Assembly (NCBI GenBank): GCA_045541875.1
Contig: JAZQJX010000096.1
Coordinates: forward strand, 62,001 to 126,000
Direction: 5' to 3'
Source: RGIG1828 sp045541875
GTDB lineage: Bacteria; Bacillota; Clostridia; UMGS1810
DNA: 64,000 nt
Shown: positions 34,400 through 42,863 of the stretch, piece after piece
Layout: each line of letters starts with the position of its first letter
Numbering within the stretch: position 1 is the stretch's first letter
The notes under the pieces: model-generated
Seen by the model: the letters and a program-made list of their open reading frames with translations, nothing else
Told to the model about the DNA's origin: nothing
Database searches by the model: none
Program-made: the position numbers and the translations under genes

Positions 34400-37300
34400 G
34401 TGGAAATGAAAAAATTTTTATCTGTTTTTATGTTTGTTGTTTTAATAGTTATGTGCAATGTGGTTTGTGTGGCGTATAGTATGGAGGTAGGTGAAACGGT
34501 TACTCTTTATGCTGATGAAGCATCAACAAGCTATGCACCTGTCGGAAATGTTTCCAGAACATATATATGGAGCACGTCCAACAGTTCAATAGTTGAGATT
34601 GTTGCTAAAAACGGTTCTGCATGCACAGTGCGTGCAAAAGCCCCGGGCACAGCTATAATTGGTAATAAGCAGTCGATGTCTTATTCTTCATATGATTCTA
34701 TTTTGGGAACGATGAGTAGATGGGAGGAGGGTTTTGGCGGTTCGTGGACAATTACTGTAGATCCTCTTGACCCCACCGGTATTTCTATTCCAAGTACACT
34801 TTCTGTTGAGGCAGAAGACTCCAAAACACTGACACCTACATTCACACCTTCAAATGCCTCATCATCTCTTACTTGGAAGTCATCAGATACATCTGTTGCT
34901 ACCGTAAGCGATGGTAAAGTTTATGGAAAGTATCCGGGCACAGCTACCATAACTGTCACAACAGAAAACGGGTATAGCGATAAGTGTACGGTAACGGTAA
35001 CAGCACCGCAAACCTTTTTATCGGTTGTCAATCCTACGGATAACAAGGTAAATGTGTCGAAAGATACAACTATAAAATTTACATACAACAAAAGCATTAT
35101 TGGAAGTACTGCATATTCTTCCATAAAGCTTTATGACAATACGGCAAAAAAATCAGTAAGCATAAGTAGCAAAACAGACGGAAAAAATCTTATAATAACA
35201 CCTTCGAGTCCGCTTTTACAAGGTCATAGTTATACAGCCACAGTTCCCAAAAACGCTGTGGAAAATTATTATGCTGTAAAAAACACAGTCGAAAGCACAA
35301 CAACATTTAAAATAGCACCACTTTGTGTTGAAGATTCAACTCTTGTTGACGGGGCAATGGATGTAAATGTTGATACTGATATTGCAATAACCTTTGACGG
35401 TATAATTGAACAAGGCTCAAATTGGAATAATATCACACTCTGTGACGGAAACGGCGTCAGTGTCACCTTTGATAAGAAGGTTTTAGACAGTACGCTTGTG
35501 ATTATTCCGGAATCCGACCTGAATTATTACACCAAATATATACTTACTGTACCAAAGGGTGCAGTTGCATGCGGGAAAGTTGACAGTGAGAATGATACGG
35601 TGCTGACTTTTAAAACCATTCGTAATGCCGATGTGGTTTATCCTCCTGAATATACGTTTGAAAACGGCAGGCTAACCATTATAGCAGAAGAAAACACAAG
35701 TATATATTATACTATAAACGGCGGTGTGCCAATTATAAGTGGTATATTCTACACCGAGCCCATTGTGTTCGATACCGAAAACATACATGTAAGAGCCATT
35801 GCTGTAAGAAATGGCAGAGTAAGTAAAGAAACTGAATATAAAGAGTCGAATGTTAATACACTACCGCCAACCACGTTTGGTGGTAGTTATGGTGAAAGTT
35901 TTAGCTCTGTAACTGTAACGGAAGATGGCTATATAGCTGTGGGATCTGCTTATGCTGATAGTTTTGGGACAGGTGACTGGACTGGTGTTAGCGGAAAAGG
36001 CGGCAAAGATGCAATTATAGTAAAATTTGATAAAAGCGGAAATGTTATATGGAAAAAGAATTTTGGCGGTAGTAGGGATGAGTATTTTAACACTGTAGCC
36101 GCAACGGAAGATGGCTATATAGTTGTGGGATATGCTTATGCTGATAGTATTGGGACAGGTGACTGGACCGGTGTCAGCGGTAAAGGAGTATATGATGCGA
36201 TTATAGTAAAGTTTGATACAAACGGCAAAGTAGTCTGGAAAAAGAATTTTGGTGGCAAAGGTGAGTGTTGGACTTATTTTTATTCTGTAACCGCAACAGC
36301 AGATGGCTACGTAGCTGTAGGAGAAGCTAATAATTTTGGAACAGGAGACTTGACAGGCATCAGCAGTAAAGGAGGTTCAGATGCGATTATAGTAAAGTTT
36401 GATACAAACGGTAAAGTAGTCTGGAAAAAGAATTTTGGCGGAAGTAGTGAGGATGTTTTTAGATCTGTAACTGCAACAGAAGATGGCTGTATAGCAGTAG
36501 GATATTCTTTTTCTTTAGGTTTTGGATCCGGTGACTGGACAGGTGTCAGTGGTAAAGGCTTTTTTGATGTAATGATAGTAAAATATAATACAAGCGGGAA
36601 CGTAGTGTGGAAAAAGAGTTTTGGCGGTAGTAATTATGATTATTTTGAATCTGTAACTGCAACGGAAGATGGCTTTATAGCAGTAGGATATTCTTATCCT
36701 TCAAGTTTTGAAACCGGTGACTGGACCGGTGTCAGCGGAAAAGGCGGCAACGATGCAATTATAGTAAAATTTGATAAAAGCGGAAATGTTATATGGAAAA
36801 AGAATTTTGGCGGAAGCGATTATGATATTTTTTTATCTGTAACTGCAACGGAAGATGGCTGTATAGCAGTAGGATATTCTTATCCTTCAAGTTTTGAAAC
36901 CGGCGACTGGACAGGTGTCAGCGGTAAAGGTAATAACGATGCGATTATAGTAAAATATGATAAGAACGGTAATGTAGTGTTGAAAAAGAATTTTGGCGGA
37001 AGTGATAATGATTCTTTTGGCGCTGTAGCTGTAACTGCAGACGGTTGTGTGACTGCAGGATATTCATCTTCTTCAAGTTTTGAAACCGGCGACTGGACAG
37101 GTGTCAATGGTAAAGGTAATAACGATGCGATTATAGTAAAACCATTAGTTATGTCTTGTGAAAGTGACAGATACATTGTGCCACAAAGCGGAAAAGTAGC
37201 TGTTTCGGGAAACGAAAGTGTGGTAAAGGGAGATGAAATTACCGTGCCTGTATATTTCACTCCAAGTGTCGAAACAACGGGCGTAAACATAAAGCTTACA

Positions 37301-38374
37301 TATCCCGACGGGATATCTTATATTGAAGGAAACAGTGATTACGAATCGGTATACTATGAAAGTAACCCCGGAAGCATTACTATATCAGGCGACTTTTCTG
37401 CAGATGATTCACATCTTTTTGCAGGGGAAGTTTGTGTCATTGCAAGGCTTATATTTAAGGTGGATTCTTTCCTCGCAGAGGGTGATTATGCTATATCAAT
37501 AGATGAAGAAGAAACTTTTATAGTGGATTCAAAATACGAAATGAATGTTTTTGCGTATATGGAGGATTATAATTTTACTGTTTCTGCTGTGAGCCCAAAA
37601 GCTATAGGCTTAACAGGAAGTACCGAGGTGACAAAAGAAACACAGTACAAAGTAGTAGTATTCCCCGAAAACGCTGTTATTAAAGGCCTTGAATGGTCTG
37701 TTTCTGACGAAAGTATAGCTTTAATCGACCAAAACGGCTTACTGACACCGAAAAAGAATGGTGAAATTACTCTTAATGTGAAAGAAACAAGCAGCGGTTT
37801 GGAAACAAGCGTTAACGTGGTTGTATCAGAACTTCAGACTTACATAAGTGAAATAACATCGGATACAGGAGATTTTGCAAAAGAATACGTACAGTCAGAA
37901 ACTGAAAGGATTTTGTACGTACCGAAAGGAACAGACAGTATTAAGTTGACAGTTAACTTTGACGCAGGAAGTGTGTCAGGCGCAAATGGATTGTTCTTTA
38001 AAAAGGTTGCAAAAACATTGACAATAAACAGCTTGCCTTGTGAGTTTACGCTTACTAAAAAGGAATCAGGCTACGAAGATACGGTTTATGCAATCAAAGT
38101 TATGGAAATGCCTGTTTCGGAATTGATTCCGGAAATCACTATAAATGATGATGATATGATTATTAATGTAACGGCAAAGACTTACGAGGATGCAAATATA
38201 ATTATTGCAGTATATGATGACAAAACATTGGAGTATGTAAAAACAATCAGTTGCGACGAATTTGAAACAAAGGAATTAATGGGTATGAAGCAGACGGGCG
38301 ATAAATTAAAGATAATGCTGGTGAAAAAAGGCAATATCAAGCCATTGTGTAATACTTATGAAGTAATTTATTAA
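34400..38374 (+). CDS. Exported Ig-like / propeller / cohesin-like surface protein
   Basis: 1324 residues (GTG 34400 or ATG 34406). Signal peptide ends near VAYSM. Order: BIG2-type Ig domain (about 125-205), two SbsA-type Ig domains (about 206-415), a chitobiase-like segment (about 425-490), seven repeats of about 60 residues (about 493-914, each with GDWTGVSGKG, DAIIVKFD and VWKKNFGG) probably forming a seven-bladed propeller, a cohesin-like domain (about 930-1065), a second BIG2 domain and a C-terminal beta module. It has no SLH repeat and no catalytic motif. Adhesion or scaffolding is inferred. Codon choice seems to differ from the neighbours (fewer CTT leucines), which would fit transfer. 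Confidence 0.78.
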   Translation: MEMKKFLSVFMFVVLIVMCNVVCVAYSMEVGETVTLYADEASTSYAPVGNVSRTYIWSTSNSSIVEIVAKNGSACTVRAKAPGTAIIGNKQSMSYSSYDSILGTMSRWEEGFGGSWTITVDPLDPTGISIPSTLSVEAEDSKTLTPTFTPSNASSSLTWKSSDTSVATVSDGKVYGKYPGTATITVTTENGYSDKCTVTVTAPQTFLSVVNPTDNKVNVSKDTTIKFTYNKSIIGSTAYSSIKLYDNTAKKSVSISSKTDGKNLIITPSSPLLQGHSYTATVPKNAVENYYAVKNTVESTTTFKIAPLCVEDSTLVDGAMDVNVDTDIAITFDGIIEQGSNWNNITLCDGNGVSVTFDKKVLDSTLVIIPESDLNYYTKYILTVPKGAVACGKVDSENDTVLTFKTIRNADVVYPPEYTFENGRLTIIAEENTSIYYTINGGVPIISGIFYTEPIVFDTENIHVRAIAVRNGRVSKETEYKESNVNTLPPTTFGGSYGESFSSVTVTEDGYIAVGSAYADSFGTGDWTGVSGKGGKDAIIVKFDKSGNVIWKKNFGGSRDEYFNTVAATEDGYIVVGYAYADSIGTGDWTGVSGKGVYDAIIVKFDTNGKVVWKKNFGGKGECWTYFYSVTATADGYVAVGEANNFGTGDLTGISSKGGSDAIIVKFDTNGKVVWKKNFGGSSEDVFRSVTATEDGCIAVGYSFSLGFGSGDWTGVSGKGFFDVMIVKYNTSGNVVWKKSFGGSNYDYFESVTATEDGFIAVGYSYPSSFETGDWTGVSGKGGNDAIIVKFDKSGNVIWKKNFGGSDYDIFLSVTATEDGCIAVGYSYPSSFETGDWTGVSGKGNNDAIIVKYDKNGNVVLKKNFGGSDNDSFGAVAVTADGCVTAGYSSSSSFETGDWTGVNGKGNNDAIIVKPLVMSCESDRYIVPQSGKVAVSGNESVVKGDEITVPVYFTPSVETTGVNIKLTYPDGISYIEGNSDYESVYYESNPGSITISGDFSADDSHLFAGEVCVIARLIFKVDSFLAEGDYAISIDEEETFIVDSKYEMNVFAYMEDYNFTVSAVSPKAIGLTGSTEVTKETQYKVVVFPENAVIKGLEWSVSDESIALIDQNGLLTPKKNGEITLNVKETSSGLETSVNVVVSELQTYISEITSDTGDFAKEYVQSETERILYVPKGTDSIKLTVNFDAGSVSGANGLFFKKVAKTLTINSLPCEFTLTKKESGYEDTVYAIKVMEMPVSELIPEITINDDDMIINVTAKTYEDANIIIAVYDDKTLEYVKTISCDEFETKELMGMKQTGDKLKIMLVKKGNIKPLCNTYEVIY
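35876..37140 (+). repeat. Seven coding repeats of about 180 bases
   Basis: Seven units each encode FGGS...SVTATEDGYIAVGYSY, GDWTGVSGKG, DAIIVKFD and VVWKKN in that order. Units 5 and 6 are nearly identical at DNA level (ATTCTTATCCTTCAAGTTTT in both), pointing to recent duplication or conversion. Confidence 0.9.
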
Positions 38375-38393
38375 TTATTCATTTATAATCAGT

Positions 38394-38410
38394 TGGCATC
38401 TGAAATGTTC
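38394..38410 (+). repeat. Direct repeat, right copy
   Basis: TGGCATCTGAAATGTTC, 16 of 17 bases equal to 34292-34308, followed by TCTGCAATTT (38417-38426), the same block found after the left copy. It lies in the gap between the surface gene and ruvA, where it has no coding role. Confidence 0.75.
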
Positions 38411-38481
38411 CTTAGTTCTGCAATTTATAAAGTGCATTCCTGTAAATTGTACCTTTTATTTTTTTCGAAAGGAATTATATT

Positions 38482-39087
38482 ATGTTTAGTTATATTAGCG
38501 GAAAATTAATTGAAAAAAATAAGGATTATGCTGTGATTGATGTATCAGGCGTAGGCTTTAAAATATATACGTCTCTCACTTCATTATCCGACCAGTCGCT
38601 ACAGAAAGGCGATAATGTTACATTTCACACATATCTGTACATAAAAGAGGGTATTATGGATTTGTACGGATTCTCAACCAAAGAAGAACTCAGCCTTTTT
38701 GAACTTCTCATATCTGTCAGCGGAGTAGGGGCAAAAGGTGCAGTATCCATACTTTCTGTTGCATCCCCCTCAAAACTTAGCCTTTCAATTGTTTCAGACG
38801 ATGTTGCAACCATAAAAAAAGCCTCGGGTATAGGTGCGAAAACTGCTCAGAGAATATGCCTTGAACTTAAAGATAAAATTAAAAACGAAGACATCATTTC
38901 AAAAGACACAGATGCTTTTGTATCAGTTTCTGATATTACATCTGATTCGGCAAGACAGGATGCAGTAAGTGCTTTAATTGTACTTGGCTATTCAAATCAG
39001 GAAGCGCAAAGGGCAGTAGGAAGTGTGAAAGAGACATTTGATGATGCCGAAAGTTACATAAAACACGCTTTGAAGAATCTTTTATAA
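38482..39087 (+). CDS. ruvA: Holliday junction DNA helicase subunit RuvA
   Basis: 201 residues, normal length. RuvA binds the four-way junction and loads the RuvB motor. N-terminal OB-fold (about 1-62), helix-hairpin-helix region with SVSGVGAKGAVSIL and KKASGIGAKTAQRI, and the C-terminal RuvB-binding domain (about 150-201, ALIVLGYSNQEA). ATG follows AAAGG. Paired with ruvB 31 bases downstream. Confidence 0.97.
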   Translation: MFSYISGKLIEKNKDYAVIDVSGVGFKIYTSLTSLSDQSLQKGDNVTFHTYLYIKEGIMDLYGFSTKEELSLFELLISVSGVGAKGAVSILSVASPSKLSLSIVSDDVATIKKASGIGAKTAQRICLELKDKIKNEDIISKDTDAFVSVSDITSDSARQDAVSALIVLGYSNQEAQRAVGSVKETFDDAESYIKHALKNLL

Positions 39088-39118
39088 ATACCCATGGAAG
39101 AAGAGGGGATGAAAAGTT

Positions 39119-40123
39119 ATGGAATTTGATGACAGAATTGTATCAAATATGGATATCGGTGATGACTCTGTTCAGGAGTATGGCATCAGACCGAGAATTC
39201 TTGATGAATACATAGGACAACAAAAAGTTAAAGAAAATCTTAAGGTATATATTGAAGCGGCAAAAGAGAGAAAAGAAGCCCTTGATCATGTTTTGCTCTA
39301 CGGACCTCCCGGTCTTGGCAAAACAACTCTTGCAAATATAATTGCAAATGAAATGGATGTTAATATTCACGTTACTTCAGGCCCTGCAATCGAAAAACAG
39401 GGCGACCTTGCGGCGATCCTTACAAACCTTGGGGAACACGATGTACTTTTCATAGATGAAATTCATCGTCTCAGCCATAGTGTTGAGGAAATTCTCTATC
39501 CTGCAATGGAAGATTATGCGGTGGATATCATCCTCGGAAAAGGCCCCAGTGCCCGCTCAATCCGTCTTGACCTTCCAAAATTCACCTTGGTCGGTGCAAC
39601 CACAAAGGCGGGAAATATGACAGGCCCCTTGCGTGACCGTTTCGGGGTTATTTCAAGACTTGAACTATACACAAATGAAGAACTTACTACAATTGTAAAA
39701 AGAAGTGCGTCGATACTTGGTGTGCAGATTGATGAAGACGGTGCAAAAGAGATAGCATCCCGCTCAAGAGGAACACCGAGAATTGCCAACAGACTTTTAA
39801 AAAGAGTGAGAGACTTTGCACAAATTATGTCCGATGGCATCATCACAAAAAAACTTGCAGATGAGGCTCTTACAAGAATCGAAGTTGATAAAATCGGTCT
39901 TGATTCAACCGACAGAAACGTAATAACCACAATGATAAAAACCTTCGGCGGAGGTCCGGTTGGTCTTGACACTTTGGCGGCAACAACAGGGGAGGACAGT
40001 AACACCATAGAAGATGTTTACGAACCTTATCTTCTCCAACTTGGATTTATCAACCGTACCCCGAGAGGAAGAACTGTTACAAAGGCTGCATATGAACACT
40101 TCGGAATACCTTTTGAACAGTAA
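39119..40123 (+). CDS. ruvB: Holliday junction branch migration ATPase RuvB
   Basis: 334 residues, normal length. AAA+ motor of the RuvAB complex. Walker A GPPGLGKTT (62-70), Walker B LFIDEIHR, sensor GATTKAG and a C-terminal winged helix with GLDTLAATTGED and YLLQLGFINRTPRGR. Start after GAGGGG. Last gene before the bidirectional terminator. Confidence 0.98.
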   Translation: MEFDDRIVSNMDIGDDSVQEYGIRPRILDEYIGQQKVKENLKVYIEAAKERKEALDHVLLYGPPGLGKTTLANIIANEMDVNIHVTSGPAIEKQGDLAAILTNLGEHDVLFIDEIHRLSHSVEEILYPAMEDYAVDIILGKGPSARSIRLDLPKFTLVGATTKAGNMTGPLRDRFGVISRLELYTNEELTTIVKRSASILGVQIDEDGAKEIASRSRGTPRIANRLLKRVRDFAQIMSDGIITKKLADEALTRIEVDKIGLDSTDRNVITTMIKTFGGGPVGLDTLAATTGEDSNTIEDVYEPYLLQLGFINRTPRGRTVTKAAYEHFGIPFEQ

Positions 40124-40157
40124 TATTAAATAGAAATTTTCTTTTTTTTGAAATTTG

Positions 40158-40195
40158 AAGGCGATGAAAAACCGTGTTGTGTTTTTCATCGCCTT
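40158..40195. terminator. Bidirectional terminator between ruvB and radA
   Basis: Perfect 15-bp arms AAGGCGATGAAAAAC (40158-40172) and GTTTTTCATCGCCTT (40181-40195) between convergent genes. Confidence 0.9.
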
Positions 40196-40220
40196 TGTTA
40201 CATTTTATAGATTATGTTTG

Positions 40221-41606
40221 TTATTTGTTTTCTTTTCTGAAATCTTCAATTTTCTTAAGATATTTTATTGCCTGGGAAACATTTTGCACTCCAAGAAGTT
40301 TCATTCCGTAGTTGTTTGTCACAGATTCTGCATTTCCCATTGGGAGAATACAAAATTCAAATCCCATTTTTGCAGCTTCTGATATTCTCTGCTCGCAAAA
40401 ACCGATGTTTCTCACTTCGCTTGTAAGACCGACTTCGCCAAGAATAACGGTTTTTGAATCTATAACAAAATTTTTGAGGTTTGATGCAATTGCAACAATG
40501 ACTGCAAGGTCAGTTGCGGTTTCCACAAGTTTTATTCCACCCACAACATTTATGTATACATCGTGATTCTGCATCGGAAATCCAAGTTGTTTTTCAAGGA
40601 TTGACGAAAGGAGAACACTTCGGTTAAAATCAATTCCTGTTGCCATTCTTCTCGGATTGCCGAATCCTGTAGGTGAGCAAAGTGCCTGAACTTCTGCAAG
40701 AATCGGTCTTGTACCCTCAAGGGTGCAAACAACTGTCGAACCGCTTGCGTTCTCAGCACGTCCGGAAAGAAGCATACTTGAAGGGTTTGAAACTTCAAAA
40801 AGACCTTTTTCTCTCATTTCAAACACTCCGATTTCATTTGTAGAACCAAAACGGTTTTTGACTGTTCTTAATATGCGGTAACTCTGAGTTCTTTCACCTT
40901 CGAAATACAGCACGCAGTCAACCATATGTTCTAAAACTCTCGGTCCTGCAATACTTCCGTCTTTTGTAACGTGACCGACAATGAAAACAGCAACATTGTT
41001 TTCTTTTGCATATCTCATAAGATAGTGAGTTGCTTCTCTCACCTGAGTAACACTTCCGGGAGCGGAAGAAATGTCATTTTTAAATATTGTCTGAATTGAA
41101 TCAATAATAATAATTTCCGGTTTAACATCCACGGCAGATGAAAGAATAGTATCAAGTTCTGTTTCGGGAAGAACATACAAATTGTTGTTTTCAATTCCAA
41201 GCCTTGACGCCCTCATCTTGATCTGTGCTCCGGATTCCTCACCCGACACATATAGCACCGGTTTTTCACCGGCAATATTGTTGCAAATCTGCAAAAGCAA
41301 AGTGGATTTTCCAATTCCCGGATCACCACCCACAAGTATCAGAGAGCCTTTGACAATTCCGCCTCCGAGAACACGGTCAAGTTCTGTAATTTGTGAAAGA
41401 ATCCTTTCGTTTTCATCTGTGTTTATATCATTTAGTTTTTTAACTCCCCCCGATGATGGCAGGGAAGATTTGACATCATATCTGGAAGGTGGAAGTTCTG
41501 CTTCTTCGTTCAATGTATTCCAAGAATTGCACGACGGACATTTTCCAAGCCATTTAGGGGAGGAATATCCGCATTCAGAACACACAAATTTTGTCGCTTG
41601 CTTCAT
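40221..41606 (-). CDS. radA: DNA repair protein RadA
   Basis: 461 residues from the ATG at 41606, which follows AAGGAG; an upstream in-frame start would add 23 residues not seen in the family. RadA helps recombination intermediates extend. N-terminal zinc finger CSECGYSSPKWLGKCPSC, RecA-like ATPase with Walker A GDPGIGKST, the RadA motif VKNRFGSTNEIG, and a C-terminal Lon-protease-like domain (about 290-450). Convergent with ruvB, both recombination genes. Confidence 0.97.
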   Translation of the reverse strand: MKQATKFVCSECGYSSPKWLGKCPSCNSWNTLNEEAELPPSRYDVKSSLPSSGGVKKLNDINTDENERILSQITELDRVLGGGIVKGSLILVGGDPGIGKSTLLLQICNNIAGEKPVLYVSGEESGAQIKMRASRLGIENNNLYVLPETELDTILSSAVDVKPEIIIIDSIQTIFKNDISSAPGSVTQVREATHYLMRYAKENNVAVFIVGHVTKDGSIAGPRVLEHMVDCVLYFEGERTQSYRILRTVKNRFGSTNEIGVFEMREKGLFEVSNPSSMLLSGRAENASGSTVVCTLEGTRPILAEVQALCSPTGFGNPRRMATGIDFNRSVLLSSILEKQLGFPMQNHDVYINVVGGIKLVETATDLAVIVAIASNLKNFVIDSKTVILGEVGLTSEVRNIGFCEQRISEAAKMGFEFCILPMGNAESVTNNYGMKLLGVQNVSQAIKYLKKIEDFRKENK

Positions 41607-41722
41607 AATACAATTTCTCCTTAGAAAATTTGATAATATATCTGCACTACACGTATCGCGGGCGTAATCAGACATACATTCTATCTTTTAAACTAAATTC
41701 ACAAAAAAGTTCAATACAGAAA

Positions 41723-41760
41723 AATAAGGACTGTTGTTTTCTCCTTTTACAGTCCTTATT
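41723..41760 (-). terminator. Terminator of the lipoprotein gene
   Basis: AATAAGGACTGT (41723-41734) / ACAGTCCTTATT (41749-41760), 12-bp arms, with TTTCTG on the minus-strand 3' side. It separates the lipoprotein gene from radA. Confidence 0.8.
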
Positions 41761-41796
41761 ATACAATAATTAATTCAGTTTGTAAATCGGTTTTTC

Positions 41797-42087
41797 TTAA
41801 TTATTTCCTGCTGCATTTTTGTTGGTTGAACCCTCTGTCATGTCAGATGCGGAGTTGTTCATATCCGAGTCGCTGTTTGGAGTATCCATAATGTCGTCTT
41901 TAATATCTTTTGCTCCGTCAACAATGTCATCTTTAAGATTTTCGGTATTTTTATCAACATTGTCTTCAACTGTGGTGCCGTTATTATCAGTTGTGTCTGT
42001 TGCCTCTTTATTTGATGAACACGCAACAAAATTGAGTGAAAGGCAAGTAACTACGGTGATTGCTAATAATAATTTTTTAATATTCAT
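41797..42087 (-). CDS. Small acidic lipoprotein
   Basis: 96 residues from ATG 42087. Signal sequence KKLLLAITVVTCLSLNFVAC with a lipobox-like FVAC; the mature part is a low-complexity Asp/Asn/Thr/Lys chain (DNVDKNTENLKDDIVDGAKDI-like), probably unfolded. Function unknown; such proteins sit on the outer face of the membrane. The first residue of the longer frame (42096) overlaps the likely ribosome site, so 42087 is preferred. Own terminator, single gene. Confidence 0.7.
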   Translation of the reverse strand: MNIKKLLLAITVVTCLSLNFVACSSNKEATDTTDNNGTTVEDNVDKNTENLKDDIVDGAKDIKDDIMDTPNSDSDMNNSASDMTEGSTNKNAAGNN

Positions 42088-42185
42088 AATAAACATCTCA
42101 CTTTCAAATATATTATTGCACTATTTTAAATTTTAATGCATATTTTTTTTGTTGTTTTTCAATGAATTTTAAAAAAACTATTTAC

Positions 42186-42214
42186 TTTGCATAATAAATC
42201 ATATAGAATATAAT
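42186..42214 (+). promoter_or_regulatory. Promoter of the XRE-cupin/acyl-CoA synthetase pair
   Basis: TTTGCA (42186-42191), 17 bases, TATAAT (42209-42214), 51 bases before the start codon. Confidence 0.6.
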
Positions 42215-42264
42215 AGATTATATTTGTCCAGTTATAAAAACTGATTCAGAGAGGAGCAAACAGA

Positions 42265-42822
42265 ATGAATAATCAGATAAAACTTATCGGACAGCGAATT
42301 CAGGATTTGAGAGAAATAGCAGAAATAAGTGTCGAGGAAATTTCTGAATATCTCAATATTTCTGTCGAAAAATATCTTGCATATGAAAATGGCGAGAAAG
42401 ATATGCCCATCAGCATTCTCTATGAACTTGCCAATAAGTTTGATGTTGATTTTACCGCCATTTTATCCGGAGATGCTCCCAAATTAAATGTTTACCAGTA
42501 TGTTAAAGCAGGTCAGGGACTCAGCGTTGAACGTAAAGAAGCATATAAATATGACACTCTTGCGTTTAATTTTGCCAACAAAAGAATTGAACCCTTCTAT
42601 GTTACAGTTCCGCCGTCAAGTCCTGACGATCCAATTCAGATGACATGCCACCCCGGACAGGAATTCAACTACTGTCTGGACGGACGAGTCTGCATTATAA
42701 TTAACGGTAAGGAAATTGTAATGGAAAAAGGAGACTCGCTTATATTCGATTCCAAGTATTGGCATGGCATGAAAGCACTTGACGGAAAGGAAGCACATTT
42801 TTTAGCCATTGTCAGTGACTGA
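42265..42822 (+). CDS. XRE-family regulator with C-terminal cupin
   Basis: 185 residues: helix-turn-helix of the XRE type (about 1-65; VEEISEYLNISVEKYLAYENG) and a cupin barrel (about 100-180; CHPGQEFNYCLDGRVCIIING, KYWHGMKAL). Such HTH-cupin proteins sense a small ligand. It is 41 bases upstream of an acyl-CoA synthetase gene, a pairing common in anaerobes, so it likely regulates the synthetase or its pathway. ATG after GAGGAG. Confidence 0.88.
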   Translation: MNNQIKLIGQRIQDLREIAEISVEEISEYLNISVEKYLAYENGEKDMPISILYELANKFDVDFTAILSGDAPKLNVYQYVKAGQGLSVERKEAYKYDTLAFNFANKRIEPFYVTVPPSSPDDPIQMTCHPGQEFNYCLDGRVCIIINGKEIVMEKGDSLIFDSKYWHGMKALDGKEAHFLAIVSD

Positions 42823-42863
42823 TTCTTGTAAGCGTTGCTAAAAAAGAAAGGTCAAAAGAAAAA

